Assembly: GCF_016428585.1 (NCBI RefSeq)
Contig: NZ_JAELVR010000011.1
Span: 62,001-126,000 of the forward strand
Length of the DNA stretch: 64,000 nucleotides
DNA from: Sedimentitalea arenosa
GTDB lineage: Bacteria > Pseudomonadota > Alphaproteobacteria > Rhodobacterales > Rhodobacteraceae
Direction of reading: 5' to 3'
Shown: positions 35,916-45,774 of the stretch, piece after piece
Numbering within the stretch: position 1 is the stretch's first letter
Layout: every line of letters begins with the position of its first letter
Notes under the pieces: generated by a model
What the model was told of the DNA's origin: nothing
The model's database searches: none
Seen by the model: only the letters and a program-made list of their open reading frames with translations
Position numbers and translations under genes: made by a program

Positions 35916-35956
35916 ATATCGATTCCAGCGATTCGCCCAGCGGCCAACCGGCCGAG

Positions 35957-36622
35957 TCACTCCGGCAGGGCCGCCGATTGCTTCGTGACCTCGCGCAGCA
36001 GCTTGCGACGGATTCGCGCCGGGTAATCCCGAAAGCTCGCCGCAGTTTCCACAAAGGCGCCCTCGCCGGTGATCACGTTCTCGAAGAAATACGCGGTCAG
36101 ATCCGGCTCGCTCGCCTCGATCGCGAGGGCGTTGACGGTGACCTCGGCGCGGTTCAACTGCGTATGCACCGCACCCGGCGCGACACCCTCATTGGACAGC
36201 CCGTCCCCGGACAGGTCGATCAACCGGCGCGCACAGTGATCAACCCGCTCGAAGGCCGGCAGCACGAACTGCAGCGCCTCGCCGATGGCGGTGGAATAGT
36301 TGCGCCAGGCGCGCGGCGCGGCCGCAACCTCCGCGGCGAACCGGTCAAGCGCCGCGAAACTGTCGATCCGGGTCCAGGGGAGCGTCACCTCCTGCCGCGA
36401 CGAGCCGGTCCATTGCACCAGCATCACCTCGGCCCGCGCGCGCACCAGCGCTTCCGAGATCACGCCATCGCGCAGCGCCTCGGCCAATCCGTCCATCTGC
36501 AATCGATATTCCTCGGCGTCGACCGATCCCGATACATCGACCGCCAGGGCCAGCGCCAGGTCGCAGCCCCGTCCGGGCAGCGGCAGCATCAGAACGATCA
36601 GGGCGGCGAAGACCAGGCGCAT
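35957..36622 (-). CDS. DUF1194 / von Willebrand A-type secreted protein
   Basis: A 221-aa protein with a signal peptide (MRLVFAALIVLMLPLPGRG) and a VWA-like fold. The metal-ion adhesion motif is DVSGSVDAEEY near residues 29-39, and LIDLSGDGLSNEG near 138 holds the third-site residues. The family is alphaproteobacterial and uncharacterised. An in-frame ATG five codons upstream is possible. It lies upstream of and collinear with sdh, separated by the double operator. Confidence 0.82.
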   Translation of the reverse strand: MRLVFAALIVLMLPLPGRGCDLALALAVDVSGSVDAEEYRLQMDGLAEALRDGVISEALVRARAEVMLVQWTGSSRQEVTLPWTRIDSFAALDRFAAEVAAAPRAWRNYSTAIGEALQFVLPAFERVDHCARRLIDLSGDGLSNEGVAPGAVHTQLNRAEVTVNALAIEASEPDLTAYFFENVITGEGAFVETAASFRDYPARIRRKLLREVTKQSAALPE

Positions 36623-36670
36623 GGCCCACCCTAGCAACCAGCCCCCGCCCCGCCTATCCCGTTGTCCGGG

Positions 36671-37717
36671 TCAGAGCGGCATCAGGGCCCAGTAATCGAG
36701 GTCCAGCAACACCTCAGAGCGGTACTTTCCATCCTCGCCACGCAGCACAAAGGGCGCATGACCCTTGGTCGCGACCAGCCGCAAGCGGATCGCGCCGACG
36801 CCCGGCGCGTCCGTTTCGGCCTTGTCCAGAACTTCCGACCAGGCGTGGATCGTGTCACCCGCAAGACACGGGTTTGCATGTGCCCCGGCATTCAGACCCA
36901 CTATCATCTGCGCGTTCGCAAGACCGTTGAACGACAACGCCCGCGCCATCGAGATCACGTGCCCGCCATAGATCAGCCGCGTGCCGTCGGGCCGCGCACC
37001 GGTGTCGAAATGCACCTTGGCAGTGTTTTGCCACAGGCGTGTGGCCATCATGTGCTCGGCTTCCTCGACGGTGACACCGTCGACATGGTCGATCTGCTCA
37101 CCAATCTGGTAGTCGCCCCAGCGATGCGGCTCGCCGGCCAGCGTGAAATCGTATTCGGCGAAACTCAGCCCCTTCGGGATCGCCAGCGTCGCCGGGTCGA
37201 CCACCTTGGCCAGATCCGGCACCACCGGCGCGGGCGCGGGCGCGTCCAGGTCGCGTTTGCGCACCATGACCCAGCGCACGTAGTCCATCACCGTCTCGTC
37301 GTGCTGGTTCAGACCCTTGGTGCGCACATAGACCACGCCGGTCTTGCCGTTGGAGTTCTGCTTGACCCCGATCACTTCGGACACGGACCGCAGCGTGTCG
37401 CCCGGCCAGACCGGCGCCAGCCAGCGCCCCTCGGCATAGCCCAGGTTGGCCACCGCGTTCAGCGACACGTCGGGCACGGTCTTGCCAAAGACGACATGAA
37501 ACGCCACCAGATCATCCAGCGGGCTGAACGGCAATCCGCACCCCTGCGCAAACTGATCCGACGAATGCAGCGCATGACGCGCGGGATAGAGCATGTGGTA
37601 AAGCGCGCGTTCGCCCATCTTGACCGTGCGCGGCACCGCGTGGGTCAGCACATCGCCCACCGCGTAGTCTTCGAAGAACCGGCCCGGGTTGGTCTTCTGG
37701 GTGGTCTGCGCAGTCAT
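36671..37717 (-). CDS. mch: Mesaconyl-CoA hydratase (beta-methylmalyl-CoA dehydratase)
   Basis: MaoC-type hydratase of the ethylmalonyl-CoA pathway interconverting mesaconyl-CoA and beta-methylmalyl-CoA. The 348-aa chain has two hotdog halves. The first begins NPGRFFEDYAVGDVLTHAVPRTV; the second has YQIGEQIDHVDGVTVEEAEHMMATRLWQN near residue 205. It follows the DUF1737 gene without a gap, in the same operon as nnrU and mcl2. This mch-mcl2 linkage supports the assignment over a generic MaoC. Confidence 0.9.
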   Translation of the reverse strand: MTAQTTQKTNPGRFFEDYAVGDVLTHAVPRTVKMGERALYHMLYPARHALHSSDQFAQGCGLPFSPLDDLVAFHVVFGKTVPDVSLNAVANLGYAEGRWLAPVWPGDTLRSVSEVIGVKQNSNGKTGVVYVRTKGLNQHDETVMDYVRWVMVRKRDLDAPAPAPVVPDLAKVVDPATLAIPKGLSFAEYDFTLAGEPHRWGDYQIGEQIDHVDGVTVEEAEHMMATRLWQNTAKVHFDTGARPDGTRLIYGGHVISMARALSFNGLANAQMIVGLNAGAHANPCLAGDTIHAWSEVLDKAETDAPGVGAIRLRLVATKGHAPFVLRGEDGKYRSEVLLDLDYWALMPL

Positions 37718-37924
37718 TCACTGGTCTCCAAGTTTCATGTCGGGAGTGTAGTCGGCCGCGACTTCCTTGATCACGGCCTGGCCGCAGCGCATCACGCCGC
37801 TGGCCGCGTCGAACGTCTGGGTTGGCGACCCGTAAAGGCTCCACCCGTTGGCAAGTGCCGCGCTGACCTTGTGGCAGAAGGCCGACGTGTCCTCTTCCGA
37901 GAGGAACCGGTAGAGCGTCGTCAT
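37718..37924 (-). CDS. DUF1737 small protein
   Basis: A 68-aa protein of the DUF1737 family, beginning MTTLYRFLSEEDTSAFCHKV, with GWSLYGSPT near residue 27 and MRCGQAVIKEV near 45. The function is unknown. It overlaps the nnrU stop by four bases and abuts the mch start, so it belongs to that operon. Confidence 0.85.
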   Translation of the reverse strand: MTTLYRFLSEEDTSAFCHKVSAALANGWSLYGSPTQTFDAASGVMRCGQAVIKEVAADYTPDMKLGDQ

Positions 37925-38484
37925 GACGGGAAGGGCCAGTAGCCCAGCCAGATATGGATCGCCGCCACCGCCCCATACAGCACCACCGTGATCACCAGCA
38001 GGCGCACCTTGGTCGCCGTGCCGGCGGTTCCGGGCGGGGTCCAGTCCGGGTCCGCCCGATTGATCAGGATCACCTCGCCCACGGCCCAGGCCAGCAGACC
38101 GCCGAACAGCACGATCGCGGCCAGGTCGCCATTGACCAGCAGGTGCGCCAGCGCCCAGATCTTGACGGCGGTCAGCTGCGGGTGACGGATCTTGTTGGCG
38201 GGCCAGACCTTGGCCCCCTTGGCCATGCTCGACCCATAGACCCAGAAGGCCAGGATCATCAGCGTGTTGTTGACATGGGTCAGGAAGGCCGGCGGAGACC
38301 AGACGTGGACATAATCGGTCCAGCGATAGCCCAGGATCATCAGAACCAGCCCGAGGACGATCCCGACCGCGACCACGCCCTTGCCGGCGTCGCCCATCGC
38401 CGCGCGCTGCTCCGGCATCAGCCGCTTGAAGAAATGCGCCGCCGTCCACAGCGCCAGACCCAGAATCAGTAATACCCAGCCCAT
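37921..38484 (-). CDS. NnrU-family membrane protein
   Basis: A 187-aa membrane protein with five to six helices. Family features are MGWVLLILGLALWTAAHFFKR at the N terminus and KIRHPQLTAVKIWALAHLLVNGDLA near residues 98-122, shared with NnrU and the methyltransferase-like NnrU/PEMT fold. NnrU is tied to nitrite/NO metabolism in some denitrifiers; here it sits between EMC-pathway genes, so its role is unclear. Confidence 0.87.
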   Translation of the reverse strand: MGWVLLILGLALWTAAHFFKRLMPEQRAAMGDAGKGVVAVGIVLGLVLMILGYRWTDYVHVWSPPAFLTHVNNTLMILAFWVYGSSMAKGAKVWPANKIRHPQLTAVKIWALAHLLVNGDLAAIVLFGGLLAWAVGEVILINRADPDWTPPGTAGTATKVRLLVITVVLYGAVAAIHIWLGYWPFPS

Positions 38485-38490
38485 GTCGGA

Positions 38491-39348
38491 CTACCCCGCT
38501 TGCAATGCTTCGATCATCTCCGCTTTTGCCAGCAATTCACGGGCCGTGGCAACGTGAAGGTTCTCGACGATCTTGCCGTCGACCACCGCGACCCCCTGCC
38601 CCTGCGCCTCGATTTCCTCGAAGGCGGCGATCTGGCGGCGGGCCAGGTCGATTTCTTCCGGCGAGGGCGCGAAGGCGGTATTGGTCACCTCCACCTGGGC
38701 CGGATGGATCAGCGACTTGCCGTCAAAGCCCATGTCGCGGCCCTGGTCGCATTCGCGCTTTAGGCCCTCGTCATCCTTGAACGCGTTGTAAACGCCGTCG
38801 ATCACGATGACGTCATGCGCCTTCGCGGCCAGCAGGCACAGGCCCAACGAGGTGACCAGCGGCGCGCGGTCGGCGCGGAACCGCGTGTTCAGCTCCTTGG
38901 CGAGATCGTTGGTGCCCAGCACGAAACCGGTGATCAGCGGATGCGCCGCGATCGCGGCGGCGTTCAGCATCCCCTGCGGGGTTTCCATCATCGCCCAGAT
39001 CGGCCGGTCGCCGGTGATCTCGGCCAGCGCGTCCACGTCCTCCGGGCGCCCGACCTTGGGCAGCAGGATCACGTCGGCTTCCATGTCGCGCGCGGCTTCG
39101 GCATCGGCCCGGCCCCATTCGGTGTCCAGCCCGTTGATCCGCACGATGCGCAGCCGGGGACCATAGCCGCCCTGCGCCAGCGTCTCGGCCAGCAGCGCAC
39201 GGGCGTTGGCCTTTTCCTCGCCCGTCACCGCGTCCTCGAGATCGAAGATGATCGCGTCCACCGGCAGCGTCTTCGCCTTCTCCAGCGCGCGGGGCTTGGA
39301 CCCCGGAATATAAAGAACGGACCGATACGGGCGGGCGCTGGATACCAT
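38491..39348 (-). CDS. mcl2: (3S)-malyl-CoA thioesterase (CitE/HpcH family)
   Basis: A 285-aa CitE-like protein matching Mcl2, which hydrolyses (3S)-malyl-CoA to malate in the last step of acetate assimilation. It starts RSVLYIPGSKPRALEKAKTL and has IIFDLEDAVTGEEK near residue 33, the Mg-site Glu in MMETPQG near 131, and GFDGKSLIHPAQ near 215. Length and this N terminus fit Mcl2 better than the longer Mcl1 lyase. The start at 39348 has GGAGAG upstream. Confidence 0.85.
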   Translation of the reverse strand: MVSSARPYRSVLYIPGSKPRALEKAKTLPVDAIIFDLEDAVTGEEKANARALLAETLAQGGYGPRLRIVRINGLDTEWGRADAEAARDMEADVILLPKVGRPEDVDALAEITGDRPIWAMMETPQGMLNAAAIAAHPLITGFVLGTNDLAKELNTRFRADRAPLVTSLGLCLLAAKAHDVIVIDGVYNAFKDDEGLKRECDQGRDMGFDGKSLIHPAQVEVTNTAFAPSPEEIDLARRQIAAFEEIEAQGQGVAVVDGKIVENLHVATARELLAKAEMIEALQAG

Positions 39349-39659
39349 GAGTCTCTCCACAGGACATAATGTTGCGCGGAAAGGGGCATTTTTGGTCGGA
39401 AAGTTCAAGCGGAAATCGCCGCATTGCAGCAATTCCGCCCATTTCTCCACCCGCCACCGGCCCTGCGAACGGACCGTTAACCATTTTTCAGCACCAGATG
39501 GAGCAGTGTTTCCTCGTCGGATCGGAGCAGGCTGGCCCGGCAACGCGGCCAGCAGACCACAGCCACCGAACCGGCGAGCGAGCAACCACTGGGCAGGTCG
39601 CCCCGCACCCCGAACGGGGTTGCCCCGGGCACGCAGGCCACAGCGAAAGGGCAAGACCC

Positions 39660-39980
39660 ATGAACAAGGCACTGTTGAACATGACGATCGGACTGGGCGT
39701 GATGGCGCTGGCGGCGCAACAGGTCGCGGCCGAGCCGCAGACCCGGAACTGCGCCCCGCGCGACACCGTGATCGACCGGCTCGCCACCGGCTACGGCGAA
39801 ACCCGCCAGAGCATCGGGCTCGGCTCCCAGGGCAGCGTGGTCGAGGTCTTCGCCTCCGACGACACCGGCTCGTGGACGATCACGGTCACCCTGCCCAACG
39901 GCCTCACCTGCCTGATCGCCTCCGGGCAGTCCTTCGAGACCCTGGCCGAGGCGCTGCCGCCCAAGGGCAACGACGCCTGA
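39660..39980 (+). CDS. Small secreted protein, Rhodobacterales-specific, unknown function
   Basis: A 106-aa protein with a signal peptide (cleavage after QQVAA, near residue 24). The mature part has two Cys (NCAPRD near 30; LTCLIASG near 84) and a central GETRQSIGLG. I recall close homologues in other Rhodobacteraceae, all uncharacterised. It converges with the TSUP permease gene at 39981 with no gap, and is divergent from mcl2. Confidence 0.7.
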   Translation: MNKALLNMTIGLGVMALAAQQVAAEPQTRNCAPRDTVIDRLATGYGETRQSIGLGSQGSVVEVFASDDTGSWTITVTLPNGLTCLIASGQSFETLAEALPPKGNDA

Positions 39981-40736
39981 TCAGGCCAGCGCGTCCCAGA
40001 TCAGCTTGCTGCCGGTCAGCCCCAGCAGCACATAGGTGATCGCAAAGAACAGCGGCTCCGGCACGACCCGGTGCGCGCGCACCCCGATCCAGGTCCCCGC
40101 CAGCGCAAAGGGCGCCAGCGCCAGATCGGCCAGAGCGGTTTGCACCGTGAACATCCCGAGAAACGCGTAAGGCACGAACTTGGCGATGTTCAGAACCCAG
40201 AACACCAGCACCGTCGTGCCCTGGTACCCCGTCTTGGTCAGTCGCTGCGACAGCAAATAGACAGCCGCCGGCGGCCCGCCCGCGTGGCTCACGAAACTGG
40301 TAAAGCCGGTGACGATGCCGGACAGCATCCCGGCCCAGCCCGGCAGGCGCTGCGCGAAGGGGCGGATCAGCCCGTTGCGCTGCGCCAGTTGCCAGCCGAC
40401 GAAGCCCAGCGCGATTCCCCCGATCAGCAGCCGCAACAGGTCGGCATCCGCCGCGCGATAGAACAGCGCGCCCAATGCCACCCCCGGCACGCCGCCGAGG
40501 ATCAGCACCCGTGCGTCGGGCCAGCTCCACTTGCGCCAATAGGGCCTGAGCGAGGCGGCATCGATCAGCATCAGCAGCGGCAGCATGATGCCCAGCGCCT
40601 GACCCGGCTCCAGGATCAGCGCCAGAATCGTGGCCGAGGCAAAGGCCGCACCCGACCCGAACCCGCCCTTCGATATGCCCGCGAACATCACGGCCGGCGC
40701 CGCCACCGCGAAAAACGCGGCGTTCAATTCCAGCAT
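39981..40736 (-). CDS. TSUP-family sulfite/sulfonate exporter-like permease
   Basis: A 251-aa membrane protein of the TauE/SafE family with about eight helices. The first half has FAGISKGGFGSGAAFAS near residue 18 and the second half GFTSFVSHAGGPPAAVYLL near 142, both family hallmarks. The substrate is an anion, unspecified. The start at 40736 is chosen because upstream codons up to 40895 are not membrane-like and overlap mdh. Confidence 0.85.
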   Translation of the reverse strand: MLELNAAFFAVAAPAVMFAGISKGGFGSGAAFASATILALILEPGQALGIMLPLLMLIDAASLRPYWRKWSWPDARVLILGGVPGVALGALFYRAADADLLRLLIGGIALGFVGWQLAQRNGLIRPFAQRLPGWAGMLSGIVTGFTSFVSHAGGPPAAVYLLSQRLTKTGYQGTTVLVFWVLNIAKFVPYAFLGMFTVQTALADLALAPFALAGTWIGVRAHRVVPEPLFFAITYVLLGLTGSKLIWDALA

Positions 40737-40774
40737 CGCGACGCCCCTAACCCGCTTTCCGGAAAGTGCTTTAG

Positions 40775-41857
<1,083 letters not shown>

Positions 41858-41881
41858 CCCGCGCCCGGCATCGCATTGTAT

Positions 41882-41908
41882 GGGCCGGCGCAACAGCCGG
41901 CCCTTTTT
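41882..41908 (+). terminator. Intrinsic terminator of mdh
   Basis: GGGCCGGC (41882-41889) and GCCGGCCC (41896-41903) form a perfect 8-bp stem with a 6-base loop, followed at once by five T. It stands 25 bp after the mdh stop. Confidence 0.9.
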
Positions 41909-41962
41909 GTTTCAATTCCGGACATATCCGACACGATTTCGGTCCATGCGACGCAATCCAGA

Positions 41963-41990
41963 TTGATTTGACTAAAAATGCGCGTATGAT
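41963..41990 (+). promoter_or_regulatory. Candidate promoter of the CTERM protein gene
   Basis: TTGATT (41963-41968), a 16-bp spacer and TATGAT (41985-41990) resemble a sigma70 promoter just downstream of the mdh terminator, with the gene start about 100 bp further on. Confidence 0.45.
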
Positions 41991-42092
41991 TTTCGCGTGG
42001 AAGTAACTATCTTGCGGCGCTTGCGTCTTGGTCGGTGTTTTTGCCCAGTCCTCGCGGTGTCTGCCTGTAGTTTTTATTTAGAGGACTAGTAA

Positions 42093-42851
42093 ATGTTCGG
42101 AAAAGTAACCGCGGCCGCCTTTGCGGCAGCACTCCTGTGTACCGGGGCAAACGCAGCATCCGTTTCGTGGTCGTCTTACAGCAGCGCGAATCTGGCGCAG
42201 GCCAAGACGGACCGTGCGGCCCTTGATGTCGACTTCCAGGTCGCCTTCGAGGATTTCGAAAGCTTCAGCCCGGTCCTGGGCAACACGGGCACGGGATCGT
42301 TCACACCGCTGAACACGGCCGTCGGCGTGTTCACGACAACGCCCGGCGCGACCTGCGGCGGGTCGTGCAACCAGCCCAATGACCAGAGCCTCGTTCGCAA
42401 CGCCTCGTCTTTCGGGCGCTACAACACGACCGATTCCGGCGCCCAGTGGCTCGACAGCAATGACAACGCGGCGATCAACCTCGCCGGGTCGGCCGGATCG
42501 AACTTCGACTCGATCAGCTTCTTCCTGACCGATATCGACGATGTGGGTCTCGTCACGTTCAACATCGACGTCGATGGCCAGAACTTCGATATCGCGGCCG
42601 ACATCTTCAACGGCCTGAAACAGCAGAACGGCGACCTGTTCCTCGTGCGGATCGAACTCGGCGGACCGGTGGCGTCCTCCGCCCTGTCGCTGAACATCGA
42701 TACGGGTGACGGATTCGGCCTCGATGATGTGCGCCTTGGAAGCAGCACGGCCCCGGGGCCCTCGCCGGTTCCGGTCCCGGCCTCGCTGCCTCTGCTGCTC
42801 GGTGGCCTGGGCGCGATCGCCTGGGCGAAGCGTCGGCGCAAGGCGGCCTGA
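42093..42851 (+). CDS. Secreted protein with VPLPA/PEP-CTERM-type sorting tail
   Basis: A 252-aa exported protein. It has a signal peptide (MFGKVTAAAFAAALLCTGANA), a beta-rich middle with a Cys pair (TCGGSCNQP near residue 87), and a C-terminal sorting region: PVPVPASLPLLLGGLGAIAWA followed by the basic end KRRRKAA. That tripartite tail is typical of exosortase/CTERM substrates, targeted to the envelope and often surface-related. The exosortase itself is not in the window. It is monocistronic, framed by terminators. Confidence 0.82.
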   Translation: MFGKVTAAAFAAALLCTGANAASVSWSSYSSANLAQAKTDRAALDVDFQVAFEDFESFSPVLGNTGTGSFTPLNTAVGVFTTTPGATCGGSCNQPNDQSLVRNASSFGRYNTTDSGAQWLDSNDNAAINLAGSAGSNFDSISFFLTDIDDVGLVTFNIDVDGQNFDIAADIFNGLKQQNGDLFLVRIELGGPVASSALSLNIDTGDGFGLDDVRLGSSTAPGPSPVPVPASLPLLLGGLGAIAWAKRRRKAA

Positions 42852-42880
42852 GCGCCCCCCGATATCGAATCACGCCGAAA

Positions 42881-42908
42881 GGGCCGCCGGACATCCGGCG
42901 GCCCTTTT
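42881..42908 (+). terminator. Intrinsic terminator of the CTERM gene
   Basis: GGGCCGCCGG (42881-42890) and CCGGCGGCCC (42895-42904) form a perfect 10-bp stem with a 4-base loop, followed by TTTT. It isolates the CTERM gene from the sucC operon. Confidence 0.9.
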
Positions 42909-42951
42909 GATTCGCACCGCCTTTCCCGGCCCGAAAAAGGCGCGGGACAGC

Positions 42952-42986
42952 TTTGTGATCACGCATTTTAAAGCCGTGATCACAAA
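42952..42986. promoter_or_regulatory. Double GTGATCAC operator upstream of sucC
   Basis: The outer arms TTTGTGATCACG (42952-42963) and CGTGATCACAAA (42975-42986) are perfect inverted repeats, and each contains its own GTGATCAC palindrome. Palindrome centres are 21 bp apart, as upstream of sdhC. It lies about 110-140 bp before the sucC start. Confidence 0.75.
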
Positions 42987-43093
42987 TGTCGCTTTTCCGC
43001 CGAAAATTCTAGCCTGCGTCAATATTTCGTTTATCGGCTATGTAAAGTGGAGCGTATACGCGCTCCAATCGCAGCAAGACGGGACAGCATTCG

Positions 43094-44287
43094 ATGAACA
43101 TCCACGAATATCAGGCCAAAGCGCTCCTGCGCAGCTACGGTGCTCCGGTTTCCGACGGACGCGTGGTTCTCCGCGCCGAGGAAGCCAAGACCGCCGCCGG
43201 AGAAATGGACGGACCCGTCTGGGTGGTCAAGGCACAGATCCACGCCGGCGGCCGCGGCAAGGGCAAGTTCAAGGAGAGCGATGCCGGCGACAAGGGCGGC
43301 GTGCGCCTGACCAAGTCGGTCGAGGAAGCCGCCGAGGAAGCCCGCAAGATGCTGGGCCGCACCCTCGTCACCCACCAGACCGGCCCCGCCGGCAAGCAAG
43401 TCAACCGCATCTATATCGAAGACGGCAGCGGCATCGAGACCGAGATGTATCTCGCCCTCTTGGTCGACCGCCAGACCAGCCGCGTCAGCTTCGTCTGCTC
43501 GACCGAGGGCGGTATGGACATCGAGGAGGTCGCCGCCAGCACCCCCGAGAAGATCCTCAGCTTCTCCGTTGATCCGGCCACCGGCTACCAGCCCTTCCAC
43601 GGCCGCCGCATCGCCTTCAACCTCGGCCTGACCGGCAAGCAGGTGAAGCAATGCGTCAGCCTGATGGGCACGCTCTATCGCATGTTCATCGAGAAGGACA
43701 TGGAGATGCTCGAGATCAACCCGCTGATCGTGTCGGACAGCGGCGACCTCAAGTGCCTCGACGCCAAGATGGGCTTTGACGGCAACGCGGTCTACCGCCA
43801 CGCCGAAATCGCCGAACTGCGCGACACCACCGAGGAAGATCCCAAGGAGCTCGAAGCCTCCAAGTTCGACCTGAACTATATCGCACTGGACGGCGAAATC
43901 GGCTGCATGGTCAACGGCGCGGGCCTCGCCATGGCGACGATGGACATCATCAAGCTCTACGGCGCCGAGCCCGCCAACTTCCTTGACGTGGGCGGCGGCG
44001 CGACCAAGGAAAAGGTCACCGAGGCGTTCAAGATCATCACCTCGGACCCGCAGGTCAAGGGCATCCTGGTCAACATCTTCGGCGGCATCATGCGCTGCGA
44101 CGTCATTGCCGAGGGCGTGGTCGCCGCGGTCAAGGAAGTCGGCCTCAAGGTCCCGCTGGTCGTCCGGCTCGAAGGCACCAATGTCGACAAGGGCAAGGAG
44201 ATCATCAACACCTCCGGCCTCGACGTGATCGCCGCCGACGACCTCAAGGACGGCGCGCAGAAAATCGTGAAGGCCGTCAAAGGCTGA
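43094..44287 (+). CDS. sucC: Succinyl-CoA synthetase beta subunit (ADP-forming)
   Basis: The 397-aa ATP-grasp subunit that activates ADP or GDP in succinyl-CoA synthetase. It starts [16 protein letters not shown], has the nucleotide-binding [14 protein letters not shown] near residue 46, and the CoA/succinate-side [16 protein letters not shown] near 303. It leads the operon sucC-sucD-DUF805-sucA-sucB and onward, behind the double operator. Confidence 0.97.
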   Translation: MNIHEYQAKALLRSYGAPVSDGRVVLRAEEAKTAAGEMDGPVWVVKAQIHAGGRGKGKFKESDAGDKGGVRLTKSVEEAAEEARKMLGRTLVTHQTGPAGKQVNRIYIEDGSGIETEMYLALLVDRQTSRVSFVCSTEGGMDIEEVAASTPEKILSFSVDPATGYQPFHGRRIAFNLGLTGKQVKQCVSLMGTLYRMFIEKDMEMLEINPLIVSDSGDLKCLDAKMGFDGNAVYRHAEIAELRDTTEEDPKELEASKFDLNYIALDGEIGCMVNGAGLAMATMDIIKLYGAEPANFLDVGGGATKEKVTEAFKIITSDPQVKGILVNIFGGIMRCDVIAEGVVAAVKEVGLKVPLVVRLEGTNVDKGKEIINTSGLDVIAADDLKDGAQKIVKAVKG

Positions 44288-44345
44288 TCCTGGGGTGGGT
44301 GCCAACCCACCTTCCCCAAAGCAATATTTCAAGGAGAACGCCAAG

Positions 44346-45227
44346 ATGGCAGTCCTCATCGACGAAAACACCAAAGTCATCTGCCAGGGCCTGACCGGCT
44401 CGCAGGGCACCTTCCACACCGAACAGGCCATCGCCTACGGCACCAAGATGGTCGGCGGCGTGACGCCGGGCAAAGGCGGCATGGAACATATCGGCCTGCC
44501 GGTGTTCAATTCCGTGCACGAAGCCAAGCACGCCACCGAAGCCAACGCCACGGTCATCTACGTGCCGCCCCCCTTCGCGGCCGACAGCATCCTCGAGGCG
44601 ATCGACGCCGAGATGGAAGTCATCGTCGCCATCACCGAAGGCATCCCGGTTCTGGACATGATGCGCGTCAAGCGCGCGCTCGAAGGCTCCAAGAGCCGCC
44701 TGATCGGCCCCAACTGCCCCGGTGTCATCACGCCCGATGCCTGCAAGATCGGCATCATGCCCGGCCACATCCACAAGCGCGGCTCCTGCGGCGTCGTCTC
44801 CCGCTCGGGCACGCTCACCTACGAGGCGGTCAAGCAGACCACCGATGTCGGCCTCGGCCAGTCCACCTGCGTGGGCATCGGCGGCGACCCGATCAAGGGC
44901 ACCGAACATATCGACGTGCTGGAATGGTTCCTGGCCGATGACGAGACCCACAGCATCATCATGATCGGCGAAATCGGCGGCTCCGCCGAGGAAGAAGCCG
45001 CCCAGTTCCTCGCCGACGAGAAGAAGCGCGGCCGCTGGAAGCCGACCGCCGGCTTCATCGCCGGGCGCACCGCCCCTCCGGGCCGGCGCATGGGCCACGC
45101 GGGCGCCATCGTCGCCGGCGGCAAGGGCGGCGCCGAGGACAAGATCGAAGCGATGAAATCCGCCGGCATCGTCGTCGCGGAAAGCCCCGCCAGCCTGGGC
45201 GAGGCGGTCCTGGAAGCCATAGGATAA
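44346..45227 (+). CDS. sucD: Succinyl-CoA synthetase alpha subunit
   Basis: The 293-aa subunit carrying the phosphohistidine. The CoA-binding start is [19 protein letters not shown] near residues 11-29. The active-site His lies in [13 protein letters not shown] near 245, and [10 protein letters not shown] is near 121. The start at 44346 ([11 protein letters not shown]) has AAGGAGA upstream; the longer in-frame start adds non-conserved residues. Confidence 0.97.
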   Translation: MAVLIDENTKVICQGLTGSQGTFHTEQAIAYGTKMVGGVTPGKGGMEHIGLPVFNSVHEAKHATEANATVIYVPPPFAADSILEAIDAEMEVIVAITEGIPVLDMMRVKRALEGSKSRLIGPNCPGVITPDACKIGIMPGHIHKRGSCGVVSRSGTLTYEAVKQTTDVGLGQSTCVGIGGDPIKGTEHIDVLEWFLADDETHSIIMIGEIGGSAEEEAAQFLADEKKRGRWKPTAGFIAGRTAPPGRRMGHAGAIVAGGKGGAEDKIEAMKSAGIVVAESPASLGEAVLEAIG

Positions 45228-45231
45228 CGCC

Positions 45232-45774
45232 ATGGGCTTTGCGCAGTCGGTCAAGACCTGTCTCCGGAAATACGTGACCTTCTCGGGTCGGGCCTCGCGC
45301 GCCGAATACTGGTGGTTCGCGCTGTTCATGATCCTCGTCAGCCTGGTGACGGGCCTGATCGACTTCGCCCTCTTCGGTCAGGCGGTCAGCGTGACCACCG
45401 AGACCGGCACCGCCGTCGCCGCCGAAACGCAGGGGCCGTTGCAATCGATCGCGGGCCTCGCGCTGTTCCTGCCCCATCTCGCCGTCGCCTGGCGGCGGAT
45501 GCATGACAGCGGGCGCAGCGGGCTCTACGCGCTGTTTCCGCTGCTGCTGATCCTCGGCGCCGGCGCGGTGCTGCTCTTCGGCATCGGCATCGCCGGCTCG
45601 TTCGAGCATGGCGGCACGATGGACCTGCTGTTCACCCGTGCGACCCTGCTGGTCTCGATCCCGGCGCTGATCCTGCTGCTGATCTCGCCGCTTCTGATGC
45701 TCTGGTGGCTGACACGGCCCAGCCAACCCGGCCCAAATGCCTATGGCCCCAACCCGCATGAGGTTCCGTCATGA
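45232..45774 (+). CDS. DUF805 membrane protein
   Basis: A 180-aa membrane protein with four to five helices. The family signature is the start GFAQSVKTCLRKYVTFSGRASRAEYWWF; RRMHDSGRSGLYAL near residue 84 is the second. DUF805 has no known biochemical role. It sits between sucD and sucA and overlaps sucA by four bases (ATGA), so it is translated with the 2-oxoglutarate dehydrogenase genes. Confidence 0.9.
   Translation: MGFAQSVKTCLRKYVTFSGRASRAEYWWFALFMILVSLVTGLIDFALFGQAVSVTTETGTAVAAETQGPLQSIAGLALFLPHLAVAWRRMHDSGRSGLYALFPLLLILGAGAVLLFGIGIAGSFEHGGTMDLLFTRATLLVSIPALILLLISPLLMLWWLTRPSQPGPNAYGPNPHEVPS

Noticed and set aside
41858-42092. Possible small gene between mdh and the CTERM gene
   Set aside because: The region is filled by a terminator and a promoter; no plausible reading frame is present.
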